Of a stretch of DNA of 8,853 nucleotides, positions 1 through 5,782 are shown one piece after another. A model generated the notes under the pieces. That model did not search any database. It saw nothing but the letters and a program-made list of their open reading frames with translations, and was not told the origin of the DNA. Source of the DNA: an uncultured Rubrobacteraceae bacterium (lineage in GTDB: Bacteria; Actinomycetota; Rubrobacteria; Rubrobacterales; Rubrobacteraceae); NCBI GenBank assembly GCA_902805985.1, contig CADCUW010000699.1, forward strand, positions 1-8,853, written 5' to 3'. The position numbers were made by a program, and so were the translations under genes. Position 1 is the first letter of the stretch. Every line of letters begins with the position of its first letter.

Positions 1-1
1 C

Positions 2-73
2 TACACCTACGGTTGCTACGTCAACCGGCTGCTCGGGAGGCCGCAGGGGCGCATCAAGGAGCTTTGGGCCTGA
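2..73 (+). CDS. C-terminal end of an unidentified protein (partial, 5' end outside window)
   Basis: The frame starting at base 2 reads 23 codons and ends at TGA 71-73. The peptide begins Tyr-Thr-Tyr-Gly-Cys-Tyr-Val-Asn and ends Ile-Lys-Glu-Leu-Trp-Ala. Its composition (aromatic, mixed polar) looks like real protein, while the frame that stays open through this stretch is Arg/Pro-rich and looks like a shadow. I do not recognise the family from so short a tail. The stop is followed directly by a hairpin whose A-run suits a terminator for the opposite strand, and the next gene converges on this one. Confidence 0.5.
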   Translation, partial: YTYGCYVNRLLGRPQGRIKELWA

Positions 74-106
74 AAAACGCGCAACAGCCATTTAGGGCTC
101 TGGCGC
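73..106 (-). terminator. Probable Rho-independent terminator of the minus-strand membrane-protein gene
   Basis: Read on the minus strand, GCGC (103-106) pairs with GCGC (79-82). Inside, AGCC/GGCT (96-99 with 86-89) closes a six-base loop. A small internal loop separates the two stems. One base after the hairpin comes a run of five T (complement of A 73-77). The element lies about 64 bases beyond the stop of the minus-strand gene at 170 and has no T-run on the plus side, so it should act on minus-strand transcripts. Confidence 0.45.
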
Positions 107-169
107 ACCGCGGCGTCGGGCCATCCATCGTGCGTCTCGGAAGGCAGGCGTTCTCCGAAGTCGCGCGTT

Positions 170-601
170 TTAGCGGACCCGGGGTCGGTTGGAGTCCGTG
201 CGCGAGCGCCCGAAGAGCCGGTCGAGGAAGTGGTCGGCGATGTAGGCGCCCGCGGCGCCCCCGACGACGCCCAAGAAGACGTCGAAGAGCGAGTCGGCCA
301 ATGTGTTCGAGATGGCGACGCCCATGGCGGAGAGCACGACCTCCACCCCCTCCCACCCGGCGGCCCCCAAGAGCCCGATGACCGAGCCGGTTACGATGGC
401 GTGGCGCGGCGTGTCGAAGAACTCGTCGTCTCCCCCGTTGCGGTAGATGACTTCCGCGACCACCGCAACGAGCACGAGCGGCGTCAGGAGGTGGGCGATC
501 TCGTCGTAGAGCGGGATCGGCTCGAAGAGGTGCCACAGGAAGCCGGCCCCGTTCAGGACGATGCAGACCACTATGAGGGCCACCACCCACGTCCGCGGCA
601 C
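170..601 (-). CDS. Small DUF2238/YjdF-like integral membrane protein
   Basis: The protein has 143 residues and starts at GTG 599-601. A GGAGGGG ribosome site about eight bases upstream supports that start. Four hydrophobic helices are visible at about residues 5-26, 34-53, 67-94 and 104-122, with a short basic, probably cytoplasmic tail (RLFGRSRTD...). Helix 2 begins with the motif YDEIAHLLTP (Asp33, His37, Pro41). Helix 3 holds Gly-Trp-Glu (82-84) and helix 4 starts with D-S-L-F-D (103-107). Polar Asp/His/Glu residues inside helices, in this order, resemble the YjdF/DUF2238 family, whose function is unknown to me. The protein is somewhat shorter than the usual members of roughly 200 residues. 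It lies 36 bases after the small glycine-rich gene on the same strand, probably in one transcript. The family call is by pattern only. Confidence 0.7.
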   Translation of the reverse strand: MPRTWVVALIVVCIVLNGAGFLWHLFEPIPLYDEIAHLLTPLVLVAVVAEVIYRNGGDDEFFDTPRHAIVTGSVIGLLGAAGWEGVEVVLSAMGVAISNTLADSLFDVFLGVVGGAAGAYIADHFLDRLFGRSRTDSNRPRVR

Positions 602-637
602 TAGCTAACCCCTCCCCTTCCCTTCCTTCGTCGGTTC

Positions 638-831
638 CTAGAGTAGCCGGGCGACGGCCGCCCCACAGAACACCAGGGCCATCGACAGGGACACGAGGCA
701 ACCGACGGGCGCGACCACGCAGCACCCCCGGCTTCGCGGACCCTTCGGCCGCCCCCTCCCCCGCCGAACACGATGATGCCCGATTGGTCGCCAGGGCGGT
801 CGCGTCCGGCGGTGGTGTTGGTGCCGCTCAT
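638..831 (-). pseudogene. Small glycine-rich single-helix membrane protein, interrupted by a frameshift
   Basis: An ATG at 829-831, with GAGG five bases upstream, opens a frame reading MSGTNTTAGRDRPGDQSG then IIVFGGGGGG. Beyond a C/G run at 752-762 (five C, T, five C on the plus strand) this frame becomes Arg/Pro/Trp-rich and runs on to TAG 601-603, over the start of the next gene. The -1 frame instead reads GCCVVAPVGCLVSLSMALVF and on through a hydrophobic helix, to a TAG at 638-640 just before the next gene's ribosome site. Adding one base in the G-run would restore a 64-residue protein: a polar head, a glycine stretch, a short basic Pro/Lys/Arg linker, and one membrane helix with Cys-Cys and Gly-Cys at its start. 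A homopolymer sequencing error is the simplest cause; a real mutation or programmed slippage is possible. I do not recognise a function. Confidence 0.6.
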
Positions 832-882
832 GGATCCTCGATTGTTCTCGTCCGCACGACGGTACGGTGTGTACCCGCGCGA

Positions 883-917
883 GCCGGGCGCGAAAAGACG
901 CGTGCAGGACGCCCGGC
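883..917 (-). terminator. Inverted repeat downstream of the minus-strand anchored protein, terminator-like
   Basis: GCCGGGCG (883-890) and CGCCCGGC (910-917) are perfect 8-bp complements. The 19-base loop can itself form a CGCG/CGCG mini-stem around TCTTTT on the minus strand. It lies ten bases beyond the stop of the gene ending at 927 and before the start at 831. It could end or slow the upstream transcript, but no T-run follows the stem, so this is a structural call only. Confidence 0.35.
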
Positions 918-926
918 GCAAGCTGT

Positions 927-1526
927 CTACCCTGCCCGTCCGTTGGGTTGCCGGTTCGTCGCTTCCTTTAGCCCTCTCAGTTCCTCGGAGATCCTCTCCA
1001 TCGCCCTCGCCTGGTCTTGGAGGGCCTGCACCTCGTCCTCGTACCCCTTGTAGTCCGAGTACCCGCTACCTTCCAGCAGCAGCGGGTTTATCGTCCACGC
1101 GGTCTCGTAGGGCTCCCCGTTGCGGTCCTCGTAGTAGGAGGTGATCGTGATGCCGTTCATCAGGCCCTTTGCCCTCAGGTTCTGCACCACGTTCTGGTAG
1201 GAGTCCCAGACGGCGGGGAGGTCCGTCTGCGGGGCCATGAAGTTTATGCCGTGCTTGAAGTACGGGAGCTCGGTGATGTTGTGGCCGCTCGTGCTCTCCA
1301 GGGGGGCGGAGAACTCGAAGGTGACGTTCTTGGCCGTGCCGTTGCCGATGTTGCGCACCACGATGTTGGTGGTGAAGCGCCCGGTGTAGTCCGCGTCCAC
1401 TATGATCTGGGGCCGGTCCGTGTCGTCGCGCGCCTTGCGGGCCTGCCTGCCTTGGTAGAGGATCCCCGACGCGACCACGAGGGTGCCAAGAGAAGATAAC
1501 AATTGTGCTACCACCGCAATCTCCAT
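927..1526 (-). CDS. Membrane-anchored hypothetical protein with beta-rich domain and C-terminal coiled coil
   Basis: I chose ATG 1524-1526 (199 residues) because AAAGGAG lies eleven bases upstream and the protein then opens with a clean membrane helix (about residues 3-25, EIAVVAQLLSSLGTLVVASG). Upstream in-frame codons give an Arg/Pro-rich, non-protein-like extension. A basic stretch (GRQARKARDD) follows the helix and suggests that the bulk is cytoplasmic. Residues 39-76 (PQIIVDADYT, then VVRNIGNGTAKNVTFEFSAP) look like a beta-sandwich strand pattern often seen in small anchored proteins of unknown function. Residues 140-150 hold the strand TAWTINPLLL. Residues 163-190 (EDEVQALQDQARAMERISEE) have heptad character and probably form a coiled coil. 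A weak -10-like TACAGT lies at 1572-1577 on the minus strand. The function is unknown. It runs divergently from the cupin remnant. Confidence 0.75.
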   Translation of the reverse strand: MEIAVVAQLLSSLGTLVVASGILYQGRQARKARDDTDRPQIIVDADYTGRFTTNIVVRNIGNGTAKNVTFEFSAPLESTSGHNITELPYFKHGINFMAPQTDLPAVWDSYQNVVQNLRAKGLMNGITITSYYEDRNGEPYETAWTINPLLLEGSGYSDYKGYEDEVQALQDQARAMERISEELRGLKEATNRQPNGRAG

Positions 1527-1635
1527 CGTCTGCACAGCTCCTTTGCTGGGTTTGAGAGGACTCTCGCCCGGACTGTAGCAGGAAAATCGGGACCCGAGAG
1601 ACCGCGGGCCGGGACCTCTCGCCGGTGCAGTTTTC

Positions 1636-2109
1636 GTGCGAGGTCGAAGGCCGCCGAAGCCCCTCCGGAGAAGCCCCTCCGGAGAAGAGGCCCGACCCAC
1701 AACCGAACCGGCCACCCAGGGCGTCTCGCGCGGAGACCCTCCCGGCGACTTCGGGTCCCCGGCCCTCTACCACAGTACGAGTGAGGGAGAGGCGTGGGAG
1801 GAGGTCCTCTCCGGCACGCTTCGGGCCGTCGTGGACGGCGAGGAGCGGGGCTACGTCGTGGGCGAGGCCCTCACCGTCCCACCGGGCACCCCCCACGGGA
1901 TGTGCTCCGAGGAGATGGGGGTTCGCCTGGACTGGCAGATGCGACCCGCCCCCAGGACCGAGGGGTTCTTCGAGAGTGTCTGGGGCCTCGCGCAGGACGG
2001 AGAGACGGACCAGAGCGGGCGTCCAGGCCTGCTGCAAGCGGCCGTTATAGCCCAGGCTTACGCGGACGAGTTCAGGCTTGTATGGCCACCGGGGCGATCA
2101 AAAAAGTAG
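1636..2109 (+). pseudogene. Cupin-domain protein remnant, N-terminus lost and metal site degraded
   Basis: From about base 1765 the frame is clearly a single-domain cupin: YHSTSEGEAWEEVLSGTLRA, then the second cupin motif GEALTVPPGTPH (residues 76-87 from GTG 1636, matching G-x5-P-x-G-x2-H), then an LDWQMRP strand and a C-terminal helical tail (FFESVWGLAQDG, GLLQAAVIAQAYADEFRLV) typical of small actinobacterial cupins. The first motif is damaged: only one His of H-x-H remains (His-Ser-Thr) and there is one extra residue before the conserved Gly. The first 40 residues are Arg/Pro-rich with no beta-strand pattern and no convincing ribosome site. Just upstream another frame encodes Val-Pro-Gly-Pro-Leu (1755-1769), a sequence expected right before the HxH motif, so a small deletion with frameshift near 1765-1770 is likely. 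It may be a decayed gene, or a divergent short one. Confidence 0.6.
1656..1683. repeat. 14-bp perfect tandem duplication
   Basis: GAAGCCCCTCCGGA occurs twice in a row (1656-1669 and 1670-1683), followed by a partial third copy (GAAG). It lies in the degraded 5' part of the cupin remnant. A 14-bp unit is not a multiple of three, so the duplication shifts the reading frame, which fits a gene no longer under selection. Confidence 0.9.
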
Positions 2110-2125
2110 GACGGACATGGACCCG

Positions 2126-2155
2126 GCGCCCTGCCGGGCGGCGCCCTGCCGGGCG
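2126..2155. repeat. Two tandem 15-bp GC-rich hairpin repeats between convergent genes
   Basis: GCGCCCTGCCGGGCG is repeated exactly (2126-2140, 2141-2155). Each copy can fold as CGCCC-TGCC-GGGCG. The block lies between the cupin remnant stop (2107-2109) and the glyS stop (2161-2163). It may act as a bidirectional terminator, although no T-run adjoins it. On the minus strand the nearest T-run (complement of the A-run at 2100-2105) is about 20 bases past the last stem. Confidence 0.55.
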
Positions 2156-2160
2156 GCGCG

Positions 2161-3543
2161 CTAGCCGGAGATGAGGTCCTTCAGCCGGTCCCGCACGGAC
2201 TCTATCGGCACGCGCTCCTGCTTTAGCGTGTCGCGGTCGCGGATGGTCACCTGTTTGTCCTCGATGGTGTCGAAGTCCACCGTCACGCAGAAGGGGGTGC
2301 CAGCCTCGTCCTGGCGGCGGTAGCGCCGCCCGATGGACCCCGAGTCGTCGTAGAAGAGCCGGTAGTCGCCCTTGAGGTCGTCGTAGAGCCCGCGCGCTAT
2401 GGTCGAGACGGGCTCCTTCTTCGAGAGGGGGAAGACGGCGGCCTTGGTCGGGGCGATGCGAGGATGGAGCTTCAGGACGGTGCGCTCCTCGCCGTTTATC
2501 TCCTCTTCGGTGTAGGCGTCCATGAGGAAGGCGAGCATTATTCTGTCGGGGCCGACGGCGGGCTCTATGACGTAAGGGTAGTAGCGTTTGTTGGTGGCCT
2601 GGTCGATGTACTCGAGGTTCTCGCCGGAGTGCTCGGCGTGCTGTTTGAGGTCGTAGTCCGTGCGGTTGGCCACACCTTCGAGTTCCGACCAGCCGGCGAA
2701 CGGGTAGTTGTACTCGATGTCCACCGTGCGCTTGGAGTAGTGGGAGAGCTTCTCTTTAGGGTGCTCGTAGCGGCGGAGGTTCTCCTCGCGGATGCCGAGG
2801 TTCAGGTACCAGTTCCAGCGCTGATCCAGCCAGTACTCGTGCCACTCCTCGTCCGTGCCCGGCTCGACGAAGAACTCCATCTCCATCTGCTCGAACTCGC
2901 GGGTGCGGAAGATAAAGTTGCCCGGTGTGATCTCGTTTCGGAAAGACTTGCCCTGCTGGGCGATCCCGAACGGCACCTTGACCCGGCTGGTCTGGGTGAC
3001 GTTCTTGAAGTTCACGAAGATCCCCTGCGCCGTCTCGGGCCTAAGGTAAGCCAGGTTCTCCTCACTCTTTACCGGCCCCATGTACGTCTCGAACATGAGG
3101 TTGAAGGGACGCACCGGCGCGAAGTCCCGTCCGCCGTCGACGGGGTCTTTGACCCGATCGTCCTCCTGGATGATCTTCGTGAGCTGCTCGGGGCTCATGC
3201 CCTCTGCGTCGATGCCGGTGGCGTCCTCGATGAGGTGGTCGGCTCTGTAGCGGCGCTTGGAGGTGCGGCTCTCGACGAGCATGTCGTTGAAGGTGGCGGT
3301 GTGCCCGGAGGCCTCCCACACCTTCGGGTGCATGATGATCGCCGCGTCGAGCCCCACAACGTCGTCGCGCATGTGGACGGTGCTCCGCCACCACTCCTCT
3401 TTGATGTTCCGCTTCATCTCGACGCCCAAGGGGCCGTAGTCGTAGGAGGACCTAAGGCCGCCGTAGATCTCCGAGCTCTGGTACACGAAGCCCCGGCGCT
3501 TGCAGAACGCCACCACTTTGTCCATCGTCACGGCCTGCGGCAT
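2161..3543 (-). CDS. glyS: Glycyl-tRNA synthetase, homodimeric (class II, single-chain) type
   Basis: This cytoplasmic enzyme charges tRNA-Gly with glycine using ATP. The 460-residue length suits the alpha2 form found in actinobacteria, archaea and eukaryotes rather than the split alpha/beta form. Visible landmarks in order are: the N-terminal core [14 protein letters not shown] (27-40), the motif 1 region around [10 protein letters not shown] (43-52), SGHTATFND (79-87), RYRADHLIE (98-106), the substrate loop [13 protein letters not shown] (167-179), motif 2 [20 protein letters not shown] (201-220), [16 protein letters not shown] (284-299), motif 3 [14 protein letters not shown] (327-340), and the C-terminal anticodon-binding domain from about [14 protein letters not shown] (360-373) to the end, including [19 protein letters not shown] 3541-3543 is preceded by GGAGG at eight bases, which favours it over the internal ATG at residue 7. 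All key motifs are intact. It is transcribed divergently from the DUF4126 operon. Confidence 0.97.
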   Translation of the reverse strand: MPQAVTMDKVVAFCKRRGFVYQSSEIYGGLRSSYDYGPLGVEMKRNIKEEWWRSTVHMRDDVVGLDAAIIMHPKVWEASGHTATFNDMLVESRTSKRRYRADHLIEDATGIDAEGMSPEQLTKIIQEDDRVKDPVDGGRDFAPVRPFNLMFETYMGPVKSEENLAYLRPETAQGIFVNFKNVTQTSRVKVPFGIAQQGKSFRNEITPGNFIFRTREFEQMEMEFFVEPGTDEEWHEYWLDQRWNWYLNLGIREENLRRYEHPKEKLSHYSKRTVDIEYNYPFAGWSELEGVANRTDYDLKQHAEHSGENLEYIDQATNKRYYPYVIEPAVGPDRIMLAFLMDAYTEEEINGEERTVLKLHPRIAPTKAAVFPLSKKEPVSTIARGLYDDLKGDYRLFYDDSGSIGRRYRRQDEAGTPFCVTVDFDTIEDKQVTIRDRDTLKQERVPIESVRDRLKDLISG

Positions 3544-3564
3544 GTCTAATCCTCCGGATCTTTC

Positions 3565-3582
3565 TGTGGCTTACGGGCCACA
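3565..3582 (-). promoter_or_regulatory. Hairpin in the likely 5' leader of glyS
   Basis: TGTGGC (3565-3570) and GCCACA (3577-3582) form a perfect 6-bp stem with a six-base loop. If transcription starts near 3586, as the -10-like TATACT suggests, this would sit at the very 5' end of the mRNA, about 15 bases before the ribosome site. It could stabilise the message or be a repressor site. The leader is too short for a T-box, and no T-box sequence was seen. Confidence 0.4.
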
Positions 3583-3592
3583 AACTTGGGCG

Positions 3593-3598
3593 AGTATA
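3593..3598 (-). promoter_or_regulatory. Candidate -10 element of the glyS promoter
   Basis: On the minus strand TATACT lies 49 bases before the glyS ATG and matches the sigma-70-type -10 at five of six positions. No good -35 is seen at 17 bases; TTGCCC lies 22 bases upstream, which is too far. The implied leader of about 43 bases contains the TGTGGC hairpin and the GGAGG site. Confidence 0.4.
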
Positions 3599-3658
3599 GC
3601 CTAGAGGCAAAAGGGGACCGGGGCAACCAAGGGCGCCCCGCGGGCCGCAGGCGGTTCA

Positions 3659-3671
3659 CGTCCTTAGGACG
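3659..3671. promoter_or_regulatory. Inverted repeat CGTCC-TTA-GGACG between divergent promoters
   Basis: A perfect 5-bp dyad with a three-base centre lies between the -10-like element of glyS and the promoter of the DUF4126 operon. It could be an operator shared by both directions. No known regulator site is recognised. Confidence 0.3.
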
Positions 3672-3680
3672 GTTCGCCGG

Positions 3681-3709
3681 CTTTGAAGCCGACTTGCCCC
3701 GGGTATAAT
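3681..3709 (+). promoter_or_regulatory. Promoter of the DUF4126 operon (consensus -10, leaderless arrangement)
   Basis: TATAAT (3704-3709) is a perfect -10. CTTTGA (3681-3686, spacer 17) or TTGAAG (3683-3688, spacer 15) can serve as a modest -35. Six bases separate the -10 from GTG 3716, so the expected first transcribed base is at or beside the start codon. The -35 area lies within a perfect dyad CGGCTT-TG-AAGCCG (3678-3691), where a bound regulator could compete with RNA polymerase. Confidence 0.65.
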
Positions 3710-3715
3710 GTCGGC

Positions 3716-4294
3716 GTGGAAATCGTATTGGCATTAGGGTTGGGTGTGGGACTCGCTTCCGTGGCGGGGGTGCGGGCTTTCCTGCCGCTCGCGCTGTCCG
3801 CACTGTTCGCCGCTCTCGGGGTGTTCGATCTCTCGGCGTCCGGCGTTGCGGTGAACGTGTGGGCTCTCTTTGGAGGCCTGGCGGGTCTCTCGGTCCTGGA
3901 GATCGTGCTGGATAAGATCCGGGCGCTAGAACGCGTCTTTAACTGGATAATGGTGCCGATCAGGGCCGCGTCGGGCGGGCTGGTGTTCGGCCTCGCTTCG
4001 GCCGCGGGCCTGGGTGCGGACGCCGCCCCTTACCTCATCGCCGGCGCGGTCGTAGCGGGCGCGGTGGCGGTGCTCAAGGTGTTGCTGCGGCCATCGGCGA
4101 GGGACGCCTCATCCGGGGTGTCCACTTCTTTTCTGAGCTTGATCGAGGACGCGGTAGCGCTGGTGGGTGGTTTGATCGGCGCCTTCGTGCCCCTGCTGCC
4201 GGCGTTGCTCGTGGCGTTTCTGTTATTCTTCTACGCTCGCATCAGGAAGCGGCGGGGGAGGAAGTTCGGGGGCCTCCGCATTCTCGGCGACTAG
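3716..4294 (+). CDS. DUF4126 family integral membrane protein, leaderless start
   Basis: From GTG 3716 the protein has 192 residues and at least five hydrophobic stretches. The N-terminal part VALGLASVAG-like helix followed by GVRAFLPLALSALFAALG matches the 'T/AGxRAFLPLL' signature of DUF4126. The rest shows the usual family layout: a Gly/Ala-rich helix after NWIMVPIRAASGGLVFGLAS, a cytoplasmic loop with STSFLSLIEDAVALVGGL, and a final helix ending in a basic tail (RIRKRRGRKFGG). The family's function is unknown to me. A TTG further upstream would add eleven residues, but it overlaps the -35/-10 region. No Shine-Dalgarno precedes the GTG, and the -10 ends six bases before it, so leaderless translation is the best reading. 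It is the first gene of a four-gene operon; the next starts 28 bases downstream. Confidence 0.8.
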   Translation: MEIVLALGLGVGLASVAGVRAFLPLALSALFAALGVFDLSASGVAVNVWALFGGLAGLSVLEIVLDKIRALERVFNWIMVPIRAASGGLVFGLASAAGLGADAAPYLIAGAVVAGAVAVLKVLLRPSARDASSGVSTSFLSLIEDAVALVGGLIGAFVPLLPALLVAFLLFFYARIRKRRGRKFGGLRILGD

Positions 4295-4304
4295 CGCTCG
4301 TCGG

Positions 4305-4317
4305 CTCCTTTAGGAGG
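4305..4317 (+). promoter_or_regulatory. Ribosome site of the kinase gene inside a small dyad
   Basis: AGGAGG (4312-4317) is a full Shine-Dalgarno five bases before ATG 4323. CTCC (4305-4308) can pair with GGAG (4313-4316) across a TTTA loop. The stem is only 4 bp, so any masking of the ribosome site would be weak. Confidence 0.5.
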
Positions 4318-4322
4318 GTGCC

Positions 4323-5306
4323 ATGGAGGAACGTGAGATCACCATCGTCAAAGGCGGTCGCCAGACCCCGTTTTCGCGCGGCATCCTGGCCCAGACGCTG
4401 GCCCAGGCGGGTGCCGGGCCGGAGCTTGCCCACCAGATAGCGAGCGAGGTCCGGGCCGAGCTCGCGGCCGAGCAGCGCTTCACGGTCGAGGAGGAGGAGG
4501 TGCTGGCCCGCGTCCGGGACAAGCTCGTCAAGAAGGACGCCATCGCCGTCGGACGGCTGGACAAGTGGCGCATCCTGCGCGAGTCGAGCGAGCCCGTGGT
4601 CGTCTTGATCGGCGGCGCCACCGGGGTCGGGACGAGCACGCTGGCGGCGGACGTCGCCAGGCGGCTGAACATCCAGAGCGTGGTCGGGACGGACTCCATC
4701 AGGGAGGTCTTGCGGCACGCCATCAGCCCCGATCTCTTGCCGATACTGCACAAGAGCTCGTACGAGATCAAACGCCAGGACGTGCGGGTGCCGGTCGAGG
4801 AGGAGGAGGCGGTCCTCTTCGGCTTCAGGGAGCAGGCGGCGAGGGTCTCCGTGGGCGTCGAGGCGATAGTGGAGCGGGGGCTCAAGGAGGGGACGAACCT
4901 CGTTATAGAGGGGGTTCACCTCGTGCCGGAGATAATCCCGAGGCGTTTTCTGGACCACCCGAACGTCTGTACGCTCGTCGTACACCTCCAGAACGAGAAC
5001 GTCCACCGCTCCCGGTTCTACATCAGGGCCATGGGCACGGCGATGCGGCGGCCCGCGGAGGAGTACATAAGCTACTTCCAGCAGATACGCCAGATCCACG
5101 ACTACATCGTCGAGAGCGCGGGCCGGGCCGGGGTTGATGCGGTCGAGAACCTCTCCATTGAGAACACCTCTGATGAGGTGGTCGAGATCGTGGCGAACCG
5201 CGTCTCGGGCATAGCCGAGAGGGCCGAGCGGAAGGCCTCGCCGCTCCTGATGGGCGTGGACACGCCGCGCCGCGGCATCCCCCTCACCCGCACCAAAAGC
5301 GGTTAG
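4323..5306 (+). CDS. ATP-cone / 2-phosphoglycerate kinase-like P-loop protein
   Basis: The protein has 327 residues and starts at ATG with AGGAGG five bases upstream. Residues 6-70 form an ATP-cone-like nucleotide-sensing domain (ITIVKGGRQTPFSRGILAQT, then a helical stretch with EEEEVLARVRDKLVK). From about residue 91 a P-loop kinase follows: VVVLIGGATGVGTSTLA (92-108), TDSIREVLR (123-131), SSYEIKRQD near 145-153, LVIEGVHLVP (193-202), VVHLQNEN strand (219-226), and MGTAMRRPAEEYISYFQQIR (237-256). This order matches 2-phosphoglycerate kinases, which make 2,3-diphosphoglycerate from 2-phosphoglycerate, and such kinases often carry this N-terminal cone. The normal Walker A Lys (GxxxxGK[ST]) is Thr104 here (codon 4632-4634, ACG), so catalysis by the usual mechanism is uncertain. 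The domain assignment is strong and the substrate is inferred. It is second in its operon. Confidence 0.85.
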   Translation: MEEREITIVKGGRQTPFSRGILAQTLAQAGAGPELAHQIASEVRAELAAEQRFTVEEEEVLARVRDKLVKKDAIAVGRLDKWRILRESSEPVVVLIGGATGVGTSTLAADVARRLNIQSVVGTDSIREVLRHAISPDLLPILHKSSYEIKRQDVRVPVEEEEAVLFGFREQAARVSVGVEAIVERGLKEGTNLVIEGVHLVPEIIPRRFLDHPNVCTLVVHLQNENVHRSRFYIRAMGTAMRRPAEEYISYFQQIRQIHDYIVESAGRAGVDAVENLSIENTSDEVVEIVANRVSGIAERAERKASPLLMGVDTPRRGIPLTRTKSG

Positions 5307-5312
5307 AATGAT

Positions 5313-5342
5313 CCGGAAGGGTCCGCACCGGAAGGGCCCACA
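5313..5342. repeat. Imperfect 15-bp tandem repeat ahead of the YtxH-type gene
   Basis: CCGGAAGGGTCCGCA (5313-5327) is followed by CCGGAAGGGCCCACA (5328-5342), with 13 of 15 bases the same. It fills most of the 50-base gap between the kinase stop and the next ribosome site. No function is evident. Confidence 0.75.
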
Positions 5343-5356
5343 AGGAGGCAGAGCTG

Positions 5357-5782
5357 GTGGATAGATCTCGGCTGAGAACGTTCCTGCTCGGCGGGGCCGC
5401 GGGGTTGCTCGCGGGCGTGCTCCTCGCCCCCCGCAGCGGCCGTGAGCTGCGGGGTTCCCTCTCTGATCGGGCCGGCGAAGCCCGCGAGCGGGGGCGCGAG
5501 TCTTACTTCGAGACCCGCGAGGGCATGCGGGAGCGCAGGGCCGCCCTTCTGGAAGGCCGCGGACGTCCGGCTGACCCGGTCCCCCAGGCCAACCTCGAAG
5601 AGACGACCGCCCCACCGTCTCGTCCGCGCCTTCGGGACGTCTCTGAGGATTCGCAAGAACCCGTCGAGAGACCCCTCGAAGGGTCCGTCACGGAGGCGGA
5701 GAGGTCCGAAGAGCTCCGAAGGAAGGTGCGGGAGACGCGGGAGCGGCTGCGGGGCAAGCAGGATCTGGGACCGGAGGCATGA
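5357..5782 (+). CDS. YtxH-type membrane-anchored protein
   Basis: The protein has 141 residues from GTG 5357, with AAGGAGG eight bases upstream. Residues 7-32 (RTFLLGGAAGLLAGVLLAPR, then SGRELR) are the classic YtxH start: one glycine-rich membrane helix followed by L-A-P-x-S-G-x-E. The remainder is highly charged, with Arg/Glu-rich helices (34-66 and 112-133, probable coiled coil) separated by a Pro-rich, likely disordered linker (70-105). Known YtxH-domain proteins are small stress-related envelope proteins without a defined enzymatic role. It is the third gene of the operon; its TGA overlaps the ATG of the next gene (ATGA, 5779-5782), indicating translational coupling. Confidence 0.75.
   Translation: MDRSRLRTFLLGGAAGLLAGVLLAPRSGRELRGSLSDRAGEARERGRESYFETREGMRERRAALLEGRGRPADPVPQANLEETTAPPSRPRLRDVSEDSQEPVERPLEGSVTEAERSEELRRKVRETRERLRGKQDLGPEA

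Noticed and set aside
54..725. Long minus-strand open frame across the DUF2238-like gene and spacer
   Set aside because: The product is Arg/Pro-rich throughout and is a shadow; the membrane protein in another frame has clear helices and a ribosome site.
2464..3549. 361-residue plus-strand open frame opposite glyS
   Set aside because: It is antisense to a conserved synthetase; the Val/Leu/Glu-rich composition follows from the complement of its codons. No ribosome site or motif.
3544..3680. T-box riboswitch ahead of glyS
   Set aside because: The likely leader is only about 40-45 bases, and no T-box consensus or antiterminator was seen.
4242..5615. 457-residue minus-strand open frame opposite the kinase and YtxH-type genes
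   Set aside because: It is a GC-driven shadow lying over two well-supported genes; no domain or start signal.
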